Shown piece by piece: positions 51,401 to 60,428 of a stretch of DNA of 64,000 bases. The position numbers were made by a program, and so were the translations under genes. The stretch is taken from NCBI RefSeq assembly GCF_003606365.2, contig NZ_CP031933.2, positions 2,294,001 to 2,358,000 of the forward strand, read 5' to 3'. The notes beneath the pieces were generated by a model that was given only the letters and a program-made list of their open reading frames with translations, was not told the origin of the DNA and searched no databases. This stretch comes from Companilactobacillus zhachilii (GTDB taxonomy: Bacteria > Bacillota > Bacilli > Lactobacillales > Lactobacillaceae). Positions within the stretch are counted from its first letter, which is position 1; every line of letters begins with the position of its first letter.

Positions 51401-52327
51401 CTATTCGAAATCGGAAAATGCTTCGTCAATTGTATGATAATCGGTATTCCCTAAATCTACGTTCAATGCTTTAACATTTTGCTCAACTTGTTCTGGCTTT
51501 CTTGCACCTGGGATAACAATAGAAATGTCAGGATTCTTCATGTACCAAGCAAGTACAACTTGGGCAACAGTAGCGTCGTATTTCTTAGCCAATTTACGTA
51601 CTGAATCAATTGCTGCCAAAACTTTATCAAACTGAGATGGTGTATATTGACTAAACTTCTTAGCATCCGCAGCACTATACTTTCCAGTTAACAAACCTGA
51701 TGCTAGTGGGAAATATGGTACGAATGAAATATTATTTTTCCGCAAATATGGGAACAATTCTTTTTCTGCATCCCGGTGCAACAGACTGTAATTGTCCTCA
51801 ACGATATCAACTAACCCCTCTTGATTAGCCTCTTTAATTTGATCTAAGGAAAAGTTTGAAACTCCAATAGCTCTAATCTTGCCTGCTTGTTTAAGCTCAT
51901 TTAATGCAGCTACAGCCTCATTCTTTGGCGTTTTTTCATCTGGAAAATGAATATAAAAAATATCAATATAATCAGTTTTAAGGCGTTTCAATGAATCATC
52001 TACAGCTCTTTTCAAAAACTCAGGATCATTATTATTCTTTAAATCATTATCAGGATCTTGAGCGCCTTTAGTTGCAATAACCAATTTACTACGGTCATAG
52101 TTTTGAATCACATCACCAATGATTTCCTCAGAACGACCCACACCATACACGTAAGCTGTATCTAATGTCGTAATTCCACTGTCGATTGCTTCCTTAACAA
52201 CCGCATAACCGTCCTCATCTTTTAGATTCTTAAAAAGATTATGTCCACCAACCTTGTTAGTTCCTAGGCCGATTTTCTTACTCGTTACATCTGTGTTACC
52301 GATTTTAATCAATTCATCCATTAACAT
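51401..52327 (-). CDS. Aldo/keto reductase
   Basis: A 308-residue NADPH-dependent oxidoreductase with the AKR tetrad visible: Asp/Tyr in LDTAYVYGVGRSEEIIG, Lys in VIATKGA, His in IFYIHFPD. The C-terminal IPGARKPEQVEQN binds the cofactor. Two ATGs (52327, 52321) share one GGAGG, four or ten bases away; either could be used. The natural substrate is unknown. Confidence 0.92.
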   Translation of the reverse strand: MLMDELIKIGNTDVTSKKIGLGTNKVGGHNLFKNLKDEDGYAVVKEAIDSGITTLDTAYVYGVGRSEEIIGDVIQNYDRSKLVIATKGAQDPDNDLKNNNDPEFLKRAVDDSLKRLKTDYIDIFYIHFPDEKTPKNEAVAALNELKQAGKIRAIGVSNFSLDQIKEANQEGLVDIVEDNYSLLHRDAEKELFPYLRKNNISFVPYFPLASGLLTGKYSAADAKKFSQYTPSQFDKVLAAIDSVRKLAKKYDATVAQVVLAWYMKNPDISIVIPGARKPEQVEQNVKALNVDLGNTDYHTIDEAFSDFE

Positions 52328-52389
52328 TAAACCTCCACATTACAATCGGGTTGTTTTGAAACCGTTACCTTTATAATAGCTCAATGAAA

Positions 52390-52438
52390 CTAAAAAAATA
52401 AGATTATGCATATTTTGCATAATCTTATTTTTATATTT
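52390..52438 (-). terminator. Terminator after the EamA transporter gene
   Basis: AATAAGATTATGCA pairs with TGCATAATCTTATT with a T-run on the minus strand, adjoining the gene stop at 52438. Confidence 0.85.
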
Positions 52439-53547
52439 TAATCTTCTGAAGGTAACTCGCGACTTTCGCGTTCTTCTTCTAATGAATTGCGAACCGCTGC
52501 TTCAGTTGCTTTACGGCGTTTAGCAAGTTCACTGTTTTCAATTTTATCTTTAACAACTTCTAATTCATCAACTTGAGGATGTGCTTCCGGATTATTACGT
52601 CTAAAGATAGCCATAACACTGTAAGCAATCTTTTCGCCAATAAGTGTGATCAATGAACCAAGTAAAATTATCACGATACCAACAATGGTATTGGCTGTCA
52701 TTGATTCACCTAAAACTAATAGTGCTAGGACTGGTGCCAAAGCTGGTTTTACTAAGAAAATTAATGAGGCTTGCAAGATACCAACTTTTTCCATTGATAA
52801 GAAATACAAACCAAAAGCTACACCAGTAACAAGTACAGAAATATAAAGAATCAATGGTAATGTTTGAAGGCTAATGCCTTGGAAATATGGAATTCTACTA
52901 AATTCAGAAAAGCCGCTAGGAATAGCTTCAGCAACTGCAGGAATATGAGTAATACCCATTAAAATTCCTAATTCAGTAGCACCAAACAAGAATGCTAAAC
53001 AAGTCATTGATAGACCGTTTAAGTCAAGTTTGCCACCATAAACACGTGACATAACACCGTAAATACCAAAGATAATTGAGGACAAAAGTCCTAAGATGAT
53101 GCCCATAGCCCCGGATAGATGGAATGGGTTGATAATAACTAATAGACCTACCAAAGTTAAAATCAATGCTAAAACATTAGTTCTGGATAATTTTTCTTTG
53201 AGAAATACGAAACCAATGATCAAACCAAAGATTGGGTTGGCACTCAACATAATGGCAATGACAGATGCTTTTGTCATTCCAATTGAAAGTTGATAAAGTG
53301 TCATACTCAAAACAACGATAACGAAACCAGTTAACGCAATCTTGAACCAACCTGATCTATCGATATGAACATTGTTCTTCTTCAGGTAAAGAATTGTAAA
53401 TGGTAATAAAGCCAATCCACCAATCAAGAAACGAATAAAATTCAATTCGATTGGATTGAACTGTCCTCCAGCAATCTTCAATGCAATTTCCATTGAACTG
53501 AATAAGAATGTTGGTATCAATATGTAAAGAAAACCCTTTAAATTCAA
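52438..53547 (-). CDS. EamA/DMT family transporter
   Basis: A 369-residue ten-helix drug/metabolite transporter with two EamA repeats (about 1-150 and 160-300). A charged 50-residue cytoplasmic tail (from DELEVVKDKIENSELAKRR) is longer than usual. The start is TTG at 53547 with a poorly placed GGGGGA 13 bases away; an ATG at 53560 opens a different frame of 67 codons, so the start is uncertain. Substrate unknown. Confidence 0.85.
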   Translation of the reverse strand: MNLKGFLYILIPTFLFSSMEIALKIAGGQFNPIELNFIRFLIGGLALLPFTILYLKKNNVHIDRSGWFKIALTGFVIVVLSMTLYQLSIGMTKASVIAIMLSANPIFGLIIGFVFLKEKLSRTNVLALILTLVGLLVIINPFHLSGAMGIILGLLSSIIFGIYGVMSRVYGGKLDLNGLSMTCLAFLFGATELGILMGITHIPAVAEAIPSGFSEFSRIPYFQGISLQTLPLILYISVLVTGVAFGLYFLSMEKVGILQASLIFLVKPALAPVLALLVLGESMTANTIVGIVIILLGSLITLIGEKIAYSVMAIFRRNNPEAHPQVDELEVVKDKIENSELAKRRKATEAAVRNSLEEERESRELPSED

Positions 53548-53671
53548 AACTTAATGTCATCCCCCAAATTTTTGTAAATGAATATCTTCAGTGTACTCTC
53601 ATTTTGGGGCTTCAAAAAATGTAAATGTTTTCATGTGCTGATTTTTAAGTTCTTTATCGAATTTGGTTAGT

Positions 53672-53860
53672 TGCCGTCTCCAGATTCGGACAGTGGTTAC
53701 TGGCAGTGCGGAACGGCCCGAGCCAAGGTCTCGGACCTCGGTTTAAGCCTTGCAAGTTCGGCAAGTCTTAAACGCGCCCTGTGCTGTAAGAACGACAAAA
53801 GCGGTCGTCCTAACACCACTTTCACTGCCAGTAACCACTGTCCGAATCTTCCGACTAGTT
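53672..53860 (-). repeat. Family A repeat, reversed, divergent stem
   Basis: The outer stem is AGATTCGGACAGTGGTTACTGG, pairing with CCAGTAACCACTGTCCGAATCT over more than 20 bases. P4 CCGAG/CTCGG. Its flank and ends recur in collapsed form at 6738. Confidence 0.88.
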
Positions 53861-54004
53861 CTTTATTAACTCAAGAATAGCTTAATAACTCAAACATTTT
53901 CCATGGCTTTTATTACCGTCCTGATAGGATTCTGGAACAACCGTACTCTTAAATTATTTATCCATATCAGAATAAATTCTTATCAAACCAATTTGAAAAC
54001 AAAC
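53858..54004 (-). repeat. Flank repeat, inverted copy of 6611-6743
   Basis: Shared segments include GGATTCTGGAACAA, CATATCAGAATAAATTC and CTTTATTAACTCAAGAAT, in the opposite orientation to the 6.6-kb copy. Confidence 0.8.
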
Positions 54005-54302
54005 CTTAACTAATTAGATAGACAAGACTTGTATTATTTGAAATTGAATATAATAAAAAAAGGACGAATCCAGTAATTTAATTACCAAATTTATCCTTTA
54101 TATTTGAATTTAATATAATTAGCCTAATTTAGGTTGCTGTAAAGGCACCTATCACGACACATTAATAAAACGCGTGGTGTAGTTGGTTTTTGACTATGAT
54201 TTTAAAATTCAAGTATAATCACATATCCTATAACTTTAGTTATCAGTGACATAAAATAATACTGAAAATTGTTCACTATTGATTCAAAAACAAAGAATGA
54301 AC

Positions 54303-54481
54303 CAGCCGGAAAGAGCAAGAAATTTTGGTCGCTGTGTAGGTGGCGTTAGTGCTTTAGCACTTACACCACGGGACGACTTTTGAAATTCGAGCGATTTTCT
54401 CGAAGTTCAAAATCGAGCCTGGGGACCTTGGCTCCAGGCGGTCCCCATAGCGACCAAAATTTCTTGCTCTTGGAGGCGGAA
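54303..54481 (+). repeat. Family A palindromic repeat
   Basis: Full copy; P2 AGTGC/GCACT, P3 TTCGAG/CTCGAA, P4 CCTGGGG/CTCCAGG. Three of four stems differ from its neighbours but remain paired. It ends 24 bases before the LtaS-like stop. Confidence 0.9.
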
Positions 54482-54504
54482 CTCCACACGCATTAGTAAA
54501 GAAT

Positions 54505-56388
54505 CTACTTATTGATTGTTTTCTTACTATAACCTTTACCGACGGTCAAATCGTATTGAACTAATTTATAATCGTGCAATAATTTCTTTTGTTTATCAGT
54601 TAAGTCCTTGGTTGTAACTTGCTTACTATCAGCATCTACGTACAAGTTTTCATTTTTACCCACACTATTTTTTGCCATGGCAGGAATTTCTTCTTGAACT
54701 TTTGTTAACAAAGCATAATACGGTGTAACTTTTTGTTGCATCTGCTTCAAAGCTAACGGAATAAAACCATTGGGATCAGTTACTTCGGTTGAATCGGTAA
54801 GCTTTCGCGTACCTTTGCCGTGATCAATGGCGTATTTATTACTATAAATAAAGTAATCCGTTTCGTGTTGAACGACGTTATACTTTTTCATCGAATTTTT
54901 GGCATATAGACCTGGTAAATGATCGCCGTACCAAACAACTGTAATTGGCTTTTTAATTTTATCCAATTTATCTAAAAAGGCCTGTGTGGAATCATCCGTA
55001 AAGTTAATACTTTTAGCATAATTAGAAACTTGTTGTGGTATCTCGGCGGCTTTACCATCGAGAACTGTAAATTGGTCATTGTCATACATAACGTTATAAG
55101 GCATGTGATTTTGCATCGTCACTAAACTAATAAACTGTCCGCCCTTAGTTTGATTAACTTGCCAAAGCGTATTTTTATATGAAGCCTCATCACTGACAAA
55201 GGGATCACCGCCAATAGTATCAGTGTATTTCAGTGCCAATTTACCAGTTGAATCAATATTACGGAATGTTTGAAAGCCAAATTTAGGATAGACGGTTTGA
55301 CGATCGTAGAAATTACCGTGATATGGGTGAATGGCAGCCGATGTATTGAAACTATTAACAATATTCACAGGATGATCTTGCTTTGTAACTAACTGTGTAT
55401 ATGGTGATTGCAATGATTTGGAGAACTGGTTATAAGCTAAGCCGGTAAAAGTCATATATTCCATATTGGCAGTCCCGCCACCGTAACCTGAACTTAGCAT
55501 TAAGCCGGAAGTGTTCTCCTTCTTAATATTCATAATTTTAGGTGCAGCTTCTTGGTTAAGCTTAATATTGGGAACTCGACTTGGATCCGCAAAACTTTCA
55601 CTCAGAACAAAAATCAACGTCTGTTTGTGTAAATCGTTATTAGGTCGATTTTGATTAATCCCATTTGCAACGTTACGATATTTTTTCACTAATTTATTCA
55701 TCGTGGCTTCGTTATAACCACTAGGTTTATCCATGATATCTACATGCATATTACCTAAAAAGGTTAGTAACGGACCATTCGTTGTGGCTGTCATACTAAT
55801 ATTCGGCGTAAAATTAGAATAACCAACTTTGGACATCAATTTATTGATTGTTGAACCCTCTTGGTTAACATTATAAAAGCCACCAATACTAAGTCCCGCT
55901 AGTAACACTAGAATGATTCTTGTAACGATGTTAAAACGCAGTAATTCTTTGGAAAAAATTTTCTCTAACATAACGCATATCGTAACAATCAACAAAATTG
56001 CCACAACTGCTAAGACAAGAATCTTAGTGCTAATCATTGGCAACATTGCCTTAGCATCCGATATGAACTTCAAGTCATTAGGTAAAACGGGTTCAGAACG
56101 ATAAATAACTTTTAACTTATTGGCGACAATATAAATGGCAAAGAAAACGTAAAAGACTGCCGTCGCATAAAAGAAGCGATTAAATAATCCATAAACACCT
56201 AAATAAAGTAACGTTAAGATTAATGCTGTGACCAAGTATGGTGCAACGTTTGTCTTAAATAAAATTCCATTCGTAGTCTGTACTGAAGCGGTTTGCGAAT
56301 AACTCAAAAGATATCCTACTAAAAACGCTGATAGGACAATAAATATTAACTGTAAAAAATATACCGCAATAGATCTTTTTGTATGCAT
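54505..56388 (-). CDS. LtaS-family sulfatase-fold phosphotransferase (paralog 1)
   Basis: A 627-residue protein with five hydrophobic helices (about 1-190) and an extracellular sulfatase-fold domain. FVLSESFADPSRVPN carries the metal-binding Glu, GGGTANMEYMTFTGL the likely catalytic Thr, and VWYGDHLPGLY the Asp/His metal site. Such enzymes add glycerol-phosphate to teichoic acids or glycans. The ATG at 56388 gives exactly the same length as paralog 2. Substrate assignment (LTA synthase versus related transferase) is open. Confidence 0.88.
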   Translation of the reverse strand: MHTKRSIAVYFLQLIFIVLSAFLVGYLLSYSQTASVQTTNGILFKTNVAPYLVTALILTLLYLGVYGLFNRFFYATAVFYVFFAIYIVANKLKVIYRSEPVLPNDLKFISDAKAMLPMISTKILVLAVVAILLIVTICVMLEKIFSKELLRFNIVTRIILVLLAGLSIGGFYNVNQEGSTINKLMSKVGYSNFTPNISMTATTNGPLLTFLGNMHVDIMDKPSGYNEATMNKLVKKYRNVANGINQNRPNNDLHKQTLIFVLSESFADPSRVPNIKLNQEAAPKIMNIKKENTSGLMLSSGYGGGTANMEYMTFTGLAYNQFSKSLQSPYTQLVTKQDHPVNIVNSFNTSAAIHPYHGNFYDRQTVYPKFGFQTFRNIDSTGKLALKYTDTIGGDPFVSDEASYKNTLWQVNQTKGGQFISLVTMQNHMPYNVMYDNDQFTVLDGKAAEIPQQVSNYAKSINFTDDSTQAFLDKLDKIKKPITVVWYGDHLPGLYAKNSMKKYNVVQHETDYFIYSNKYAIDHGKGTRKLTDSTEVTDPNGFIPLALKQMQQKVTPYYALLTKVQEEIPAMAKNSVGKNENLYVDADSKQVTTKDLTDKQKKLLHDYKLVQYDLTVGKGYSKKTINK

Positions 56389-56798
56389 GATTAAAAACAC
56401 CCTTATTTGTTGAGTCACACGTGATGATGCTAGTTTATTTTTTGACTATGTGTCAAAAGATGCAGAATATACCCCGTATCTTATCATTCTAACCATTATT
56501 GACAAAATAATAAACTAACCGGAAAGAGCAAGAATTTTTGGTCGCTGTGTAGGTGGTGTAGGCGCTTTAGCGCCTACACCACGGGACGACTTTTGAAACT
56601 CGCGATTTGTGCGAGGTTCAAAAGCGAGCCGAAAGACTTTGGCTTTCGGCGATTCCCATAGCGACAAAAATTTCTTGCTCTTGGAGGTGGCATATTTAAC
56701 TAGCACAACACGATAACATCTATATTAACCCATTTTTATCAATGCACGACTGATAATTCAAAAAACAGTTTCCAATTTTCTTATGAATCTGAAGAGAA
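56389..56798. other. Gene-free stretch with one family A repeat
   Basis: A full family A repeat (56516-56692) with about 100 bases of unremarkable AT-rich DNA on either side. Confidence 0.7.
56516..56692 (+). repeat. Family A palindromic repeat
   Basis: Full copy. P2 is a near-perfect long hairpin, GGTGTAGGCGC/GCGCCTACACC. P4 GCCGAAAG/CTTTCGGC. It lies between the two LtaS-like genes. Confidence 0.9.
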
Positions 56799-58682
56799 CT
56801 ACTTGTTTATTGTACTTTTAGAATAATTATTACCAGCTGTCAGATCGTATTGGACGAGCTTGTAATCGTCGATAAGTTTCTTTTGTTTAGCGGTTAAATT
56901 CTTTTCGTCTACTTCCTTACTATTTTTATCAACATATAAAGAATTAGTGTTATCAGAAATACTTTTGGCCATTGCTGGTACTTCTTCTTGAACCCTAGTC
57001 AAAAGAGCGTAATATGGCGTAACCTTTTGATTCATTTGCTTCAAAGCCAACGGAATAAACCCATTTGGATCAGTTACTTGTGTCGCGTCATCAAGTTTAG
57101 TTGTGCCATAGTTATGTTCACGAGCATATTTATTACTGTAAATGAAGTAATCTGTCTCATGTTCTGGCACGTTGTAAGTGTACATATCGTTATTATCATA
57201 AATTCCGGGCAAATGATCACCATACCAAACGACTGTAATTGGTTTATCAATTGCATCCAGCTTATTCAGAAAATCCTTTGTCGCTACATCAGTAATACTC
57301 ATGCCTTTAGCATAGTTATTGACTTGGTCACGATTTTTATCCGTTACACCAGCACCAGTATTTTTAAATTCATTGCTAGAATACTCATTCACATAAGGCA
57401 TGTGATTTTGCATCGTTATCAAATTGATAAATTGACCACCACTAGTTTGATTAATTTGCCACAGAGCATCGTTATAGGCTGAGTCATCACTGACATATTC
57501 CATCCCCGGCAAAGTATTTTTATACTTCAGTGCTAATTTTCCACTAGTGTCAATATTTCTAAATGTTTGTATTCCAAAATTTTGATAAACAGAATTACGA
57601 TTATAAAAATTCCCATGATAAGGATGAATAGCGGCAGACGTTTGAAAATTATTAGCAATATTGATTGGGTTTTCCTGCTTATTCACAACCTGTGTATATG
57701 GTGACTGCAATGTATCTGAAAACTGATTCATTGCCAAGCCCGTTAACGTCATATACTCCATATTAGCCGTTCCACCGCCATAGCCAGAACTCATCATCAA
57801 ACCAGACGTAGTTTTATCTTTGATAGCCCTAATATTAGGCATCGGATCTTGATTCATTTTAATATTGGGAACCCGTGTTGGATCAGAAAAACTTTCACTT
57901 AAAACAAAAATCAATGTTTGCTTACTCAAATCGTTATTGTCACGATTCTGATTGATTTTTTTAGCTTCCTGTTGATATTTGCTAACAATCGATAGCATTT
58001 TTTCCTTACTGTAATTAGCAGGTTTATCCATAATATCAACATACATATTACCCAAAAATGTCAGCATTGGGCCATTGCTATTAGCCGATCGATTAATATT
58101 TGAATCTAAATTAGTATATCCTGAAGCGGCTAAAATTTTATACGTCATAGAATTAGTGTCACTCGCCGTATAAAAAATACCGATACTAAATGCCGTCAAG
58201 GCAACAAAAATCAATCTAGGTATCGTTTTAAAACGCAACATGAATTTACCAAAACGGCGTTCTAGCAAGACAAATATCACAATCGCCGCAATCAAAACTA
58301 TCACTAATGCAACGATTAACTTTGTCGTAACCATCGACATCAGACTCTTAATATTTTTCAAAAGTAATAGATCACTCGGCAAAATTGGTTCTGAACGATA
58401 GGTAACCTTTAATCTATCCGCAACGGCATAAATCAAGAAGAAAATAAAATAGACCGCCGAAGCATAGAAGAACCGATTAAAAATCCCGTAGAGACCCAAA
58501 TATATTACAAATAAAATTAGAACTGTCAGTAAATATGTATTTAAATTAGTTTCAAAAACAATTTGTGTTGTAAAAATTAAATCATTAGTTTGAGCGTAGT
58601 TTAAAACAAACCCGACAGCAAAAGATGACGCTATCATAAATAGTATCTGTAAAACCCCTACTGCCCTATTTTCTTTATGCAT
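56799..58682 (-). CDS. LtaS-family sulfatase-fold phosphotransferase (paralog 2)
   Basis: A 627-residue paralog of the gene at 54505, with the same five-helix N-terminus and catalytic motifs (SESFSDPTRVPN, GGGTANMEYMTLTGL, VWYGDHLPGIY). Roughly two thirds of the residues match. The ATG at 58682 is favoured over one at 58700 because the GAGG site and the following MHKEN agree with paralog 1 (MHTKR). Tandem duplication is the simplest origin. Confidence 0.88.
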   Translation of the reverse strand: MHKENRAVGVLQILFMIASSFAVGFVLNYAQTNDLIFTTQIVFETNLNTYLLTVLILFVIYLGLYGIFNRFFYASAVYFIFFLIYAVADRLKVTYRSEPILPSDLLLLKNIKSLMSMVTTKLIVALVIVLIAAIVIFVLLERRFGKFMLRFKTIPRLIFVALTAFSIGIFYTASDTNSMTYKILAASGYTNLDSNINRSANSNGPMLTFLGNMYVDIMDKPANYSKEKMLSIVSKYQQEAKKINQNRDNNDLSKQTLIFVLSESFSDPTRVPNIKMNQDPMPNIRAIKDKTTSGLMMSSGYGGGTANMEYMTLTGLAMNQFSDTLQSPYTQVVNKQENPINIANNFQTSAAIHPYHGNFYNRNSVYQNFGIQTFRNIDTSGKLALKYKNTLPGMEYVSDDSAYNDALWQINQTSGGQFINLITMQNHMPYVNEYSSNEFKNTGAGVTDKNRDQVNNYAKGMSITDVATKDFLNKLDAIDKPITVVWYGDHLPGIYDNNDMYTYNVPEHETDYFIYSNKYAREHNYGTTKLDDATQVTDPNGFIPLALKQMNQKVTPYYALLTRVQEEVPAMAKSISDNTNSLYVDKNSKEVDEKNLTAKQKKLIDDYKLVQYDLTAGNNYSKSTINK

Positions 58683-58809
58683 TAAATAAAACATCCTCAT
58701 CTTATAATCATAGTATGTATTCTAAACCAAATTATTTTAATATCTAGAGAAATATTATAACGCTTGCACAATAATAGCAACTTAACTAACGCGTGGTGCT
58801 AGTTAAATA

Positions 58810-58986
58810 TGCCACCTCCAAGGGCAAGAAATTAGGTCGCTATGGGGACCGACAAAAGCCAAGGTCTTTTGTCTCGATTTTGAACCTCGCACAAATCGCG
58901 AGTTTCAAAACTCGTCCCGTGGTGTAAGAGCTAAAGCTCCAACGCCACCTGCATAGCGACCTAATTTCTTACTCTTTCCGGCTAGT
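58810..58986 (-). repeat. Family A palindromic repeat, reversed
   Basis: Nearly identical to the copy at 35096: TGCCACCTCCAAGGGCAAG to TTCCGGCTAGTT. The stem tip has G where the other has A, and the partner is a wobble there. Confidence 0.9.
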
Positions 58987-59186
58987 TCATTTTTTGTTTT
59001 TGAATCAATATTAAACAGCTTTAAGCATTATTTTGCCATCAGTGACTAGAATTATAGAATATAAAGCATGTTTTGAATCTTTTGACTTTATAAATTATTT
59101 CAATTACACAATCAGAAAATCAACTAACACCACGAGTTAACTATGATGCCCGTATATGTGAATAGGGTTATCATTAGCATCGAAAA

Positions 59187-59243
59187 ATAGACTAGATATT
59201 TTACCGAGATACACCCAGATTAAAAAATATCTAGTCTATTTTA
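59187..59243 (-). terminator. Family C hairpin, terminator of the flavodoxin-fold gene
   Basis: AAAATAGACTAGATATTTT pairs with AAAATATCTAGTCTATTTT; it ends eight bases before the stop at 59251 and has T-runs on both strands. Confidence 0.82.
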
Positions 59244-59250
59244 TTGTTTT

Positions 59251-59832
59251 CTACTTTTTTGCATAAAGGTCAGGTATTTCATTTAAGAATTGTTCACGTT
59301 TTTCATCCGTCGTTACATTGACCTCTCCAAAGTGAATCCAATTAACATTTTGAGGAGAGATTCCGATATCTGCCAAAGTCCGATTTATAAAGATTTGCCG
59401 AATTGGGTCGCCACATTCTTCTTCTAAATAACTCTTTGTCACAGTCGAAGTAGTTATGACCGTCACCTTTTTAATATACGTCAATAACCCTTTCCAACCA
59501 TCATCTTCGTTATAAGCAAAATTATTCAGCATTACTTTATCAAAGAACCCTTTTAACATTCCAGGCATATTTTGCCACCAGATTGGGAAAATAAAAATCA
59601 ATTCATTTGAGACAGCAATTTTTCGCTGGTACCTTCTTACCAATTCATCATCCGTTTTTCCTTCACTGTACAAAGCCAGTTCTTTTTCCGTAAAAGTGGG
59701 ATCGAAGTTATCAGCATATGGATCGATTATTTCATATTCTTCATCATTCTTTGAAAAGCCATTCGTCAATCGATTCAAAATCTCATGATTAAAACTTCCC
59801 GCATATGGATGAGTATAAATAATTGTTTTCAT
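59251..59832 (-). CDS. Flavodoxin-fold NAD(P)H oxidoreductase (KefF/NQO type)
   Basis: A 193-residue flavoprotein. IIYTHPYAGSFNHEILNRL opens the flavodoxin_2 fold, and IFIFPIWWQNMPGMLKGFFDKVM is the conserved FMN/FAD-binding and dimer segment. It probably reduces quinones or similar electrophiles. The ATG at 59832 is nine bases from AAGGAG; an upstream TTG lies inside that spacer. Confidence 0.9.
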   Translation of the reverse strand: MKTIIYTHPYAGSFNHEILNRLTNGFSKNDEEYEIIDPYADNFDPTFTEKELALYSEGKTDDELVRRYQRKIAVSNELIFIFPIWWQNMPGMLKGFFDKVMLNNFAYNEDDGWKGLLTYIKKVTVITTSTVTKSYLEEECGDPIRQIFINRTLADIGISPQNVNWIHFGEVNVTTDEKREQFLNEIPDLYAKK

Positions 59833-60072
59833 ATTCAAAATCTCCTTGTCACTTTATAACTCTAGTATATTACGTTTTTAAGGAATTAAAGAATCAATTA
59901 CCAGTGATATTTATAGTCAAATTTGAGCTAAGACGTTCAACCTTTAAGCCTGTAATAGCAAGCAATTCCTAATCTTTTTGAGCCTATGAAGTTTATTCCA
60001 ATTTAATATTGTATTACATAATTTTTCTATATAGAATGCTGTAAATCTCAAGTGTCATATTAGCCCATTAGC

Positions 60073-60118
60073 AAAGAAGACTAGTAATCCTATTTTGGAT
60101 TGCTAGTCTTCTTTATTT
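60073..60118. terminator. Family B hairpin
   Basis: AAAGAAGACTAG-TAATCC pairs with GGATTG-CTAGTCTTCTTT. It is not directly behind a gene; it could end the YitT transcript 310 bases downstream. Confidence 0.6.
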
Positions 60119-60237
60119 TAAGTAATTTTTCTACATATTCCATTTATTAAAGATGTCATATTCTTACTCAGTACTAATGGATTCTTTGACTACGGAATCA
60201 AAATTATTATTTATTGATTCAAAAGCCAGGAATAACC

Positions 60238-60420
60238 TAGCCGGAAAGAGCAAGGAATTTTGGTCGCTGTGAAGGTGGCGTTGGAGCTTCAGCGCCTACA
60301 CCACGGGACGACTTTTGAGACTTGCGGTTTATGCAAGGCTCAAAATCGAGATTGGAGACCGCTCTATGGCTCCAATCAGTCCCCATAGCGACCAAAATTT
60401 CTTGCTCTTGGAGGCGGCAT
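60238..60420 (+). repeat. Family A palindromic repeat
   Basis: Full copy; stem GAGCAAGGAATTTTGGTCGC. P2 is slightly mispaired (GGAGCTTCAGCGCC), P3 CTTGC/GCAAG, P4 ATTGGAG/CTCCAAT. Confidence 0.9.
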
Positions 60421-60428
60421 AAATAAAT

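Larger units (their letters stand above)
53548..54504. other. Gene-free stretch with two family A repeats and remnants
   Basis: Reversed divergent repeat (53672-53860), its 145-bp flank shared with 6.6 kb, an AT linker like that of the composite units, a decayed element near 54120-54190 (GGTTGCTGTAAAGGCACC, then CGCGTGGTGTA), and a forward repeat (54303-54481). No gene is seen. Confidence 0.65.
58683..59250. other. Gene-free stretch with one family A repeat and a terminator
   Basis: Reversed repeat (58810-58986) with a conserved flank up to about 59135 that matches 35273-35405, then the family C terminator (59187-59243). Confidence 0.7.
59833..60428. other. Gene-free stretch with hairpin and repeat
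   Basis: A family B hairpin (60073-60114) and a full family A repeat (60238-60420) ending nine bases before the YitT stop. The rest is AT-rich and I see nothing in it. Confidence 0.7.

Noticed and set aside
3637..60420. Family A repeats as a CRISPR array or integron attC sites
   Set aside because: Copies are dispersed singly between genes, with no regular spacing or spacers, no cas genes and no integrase.
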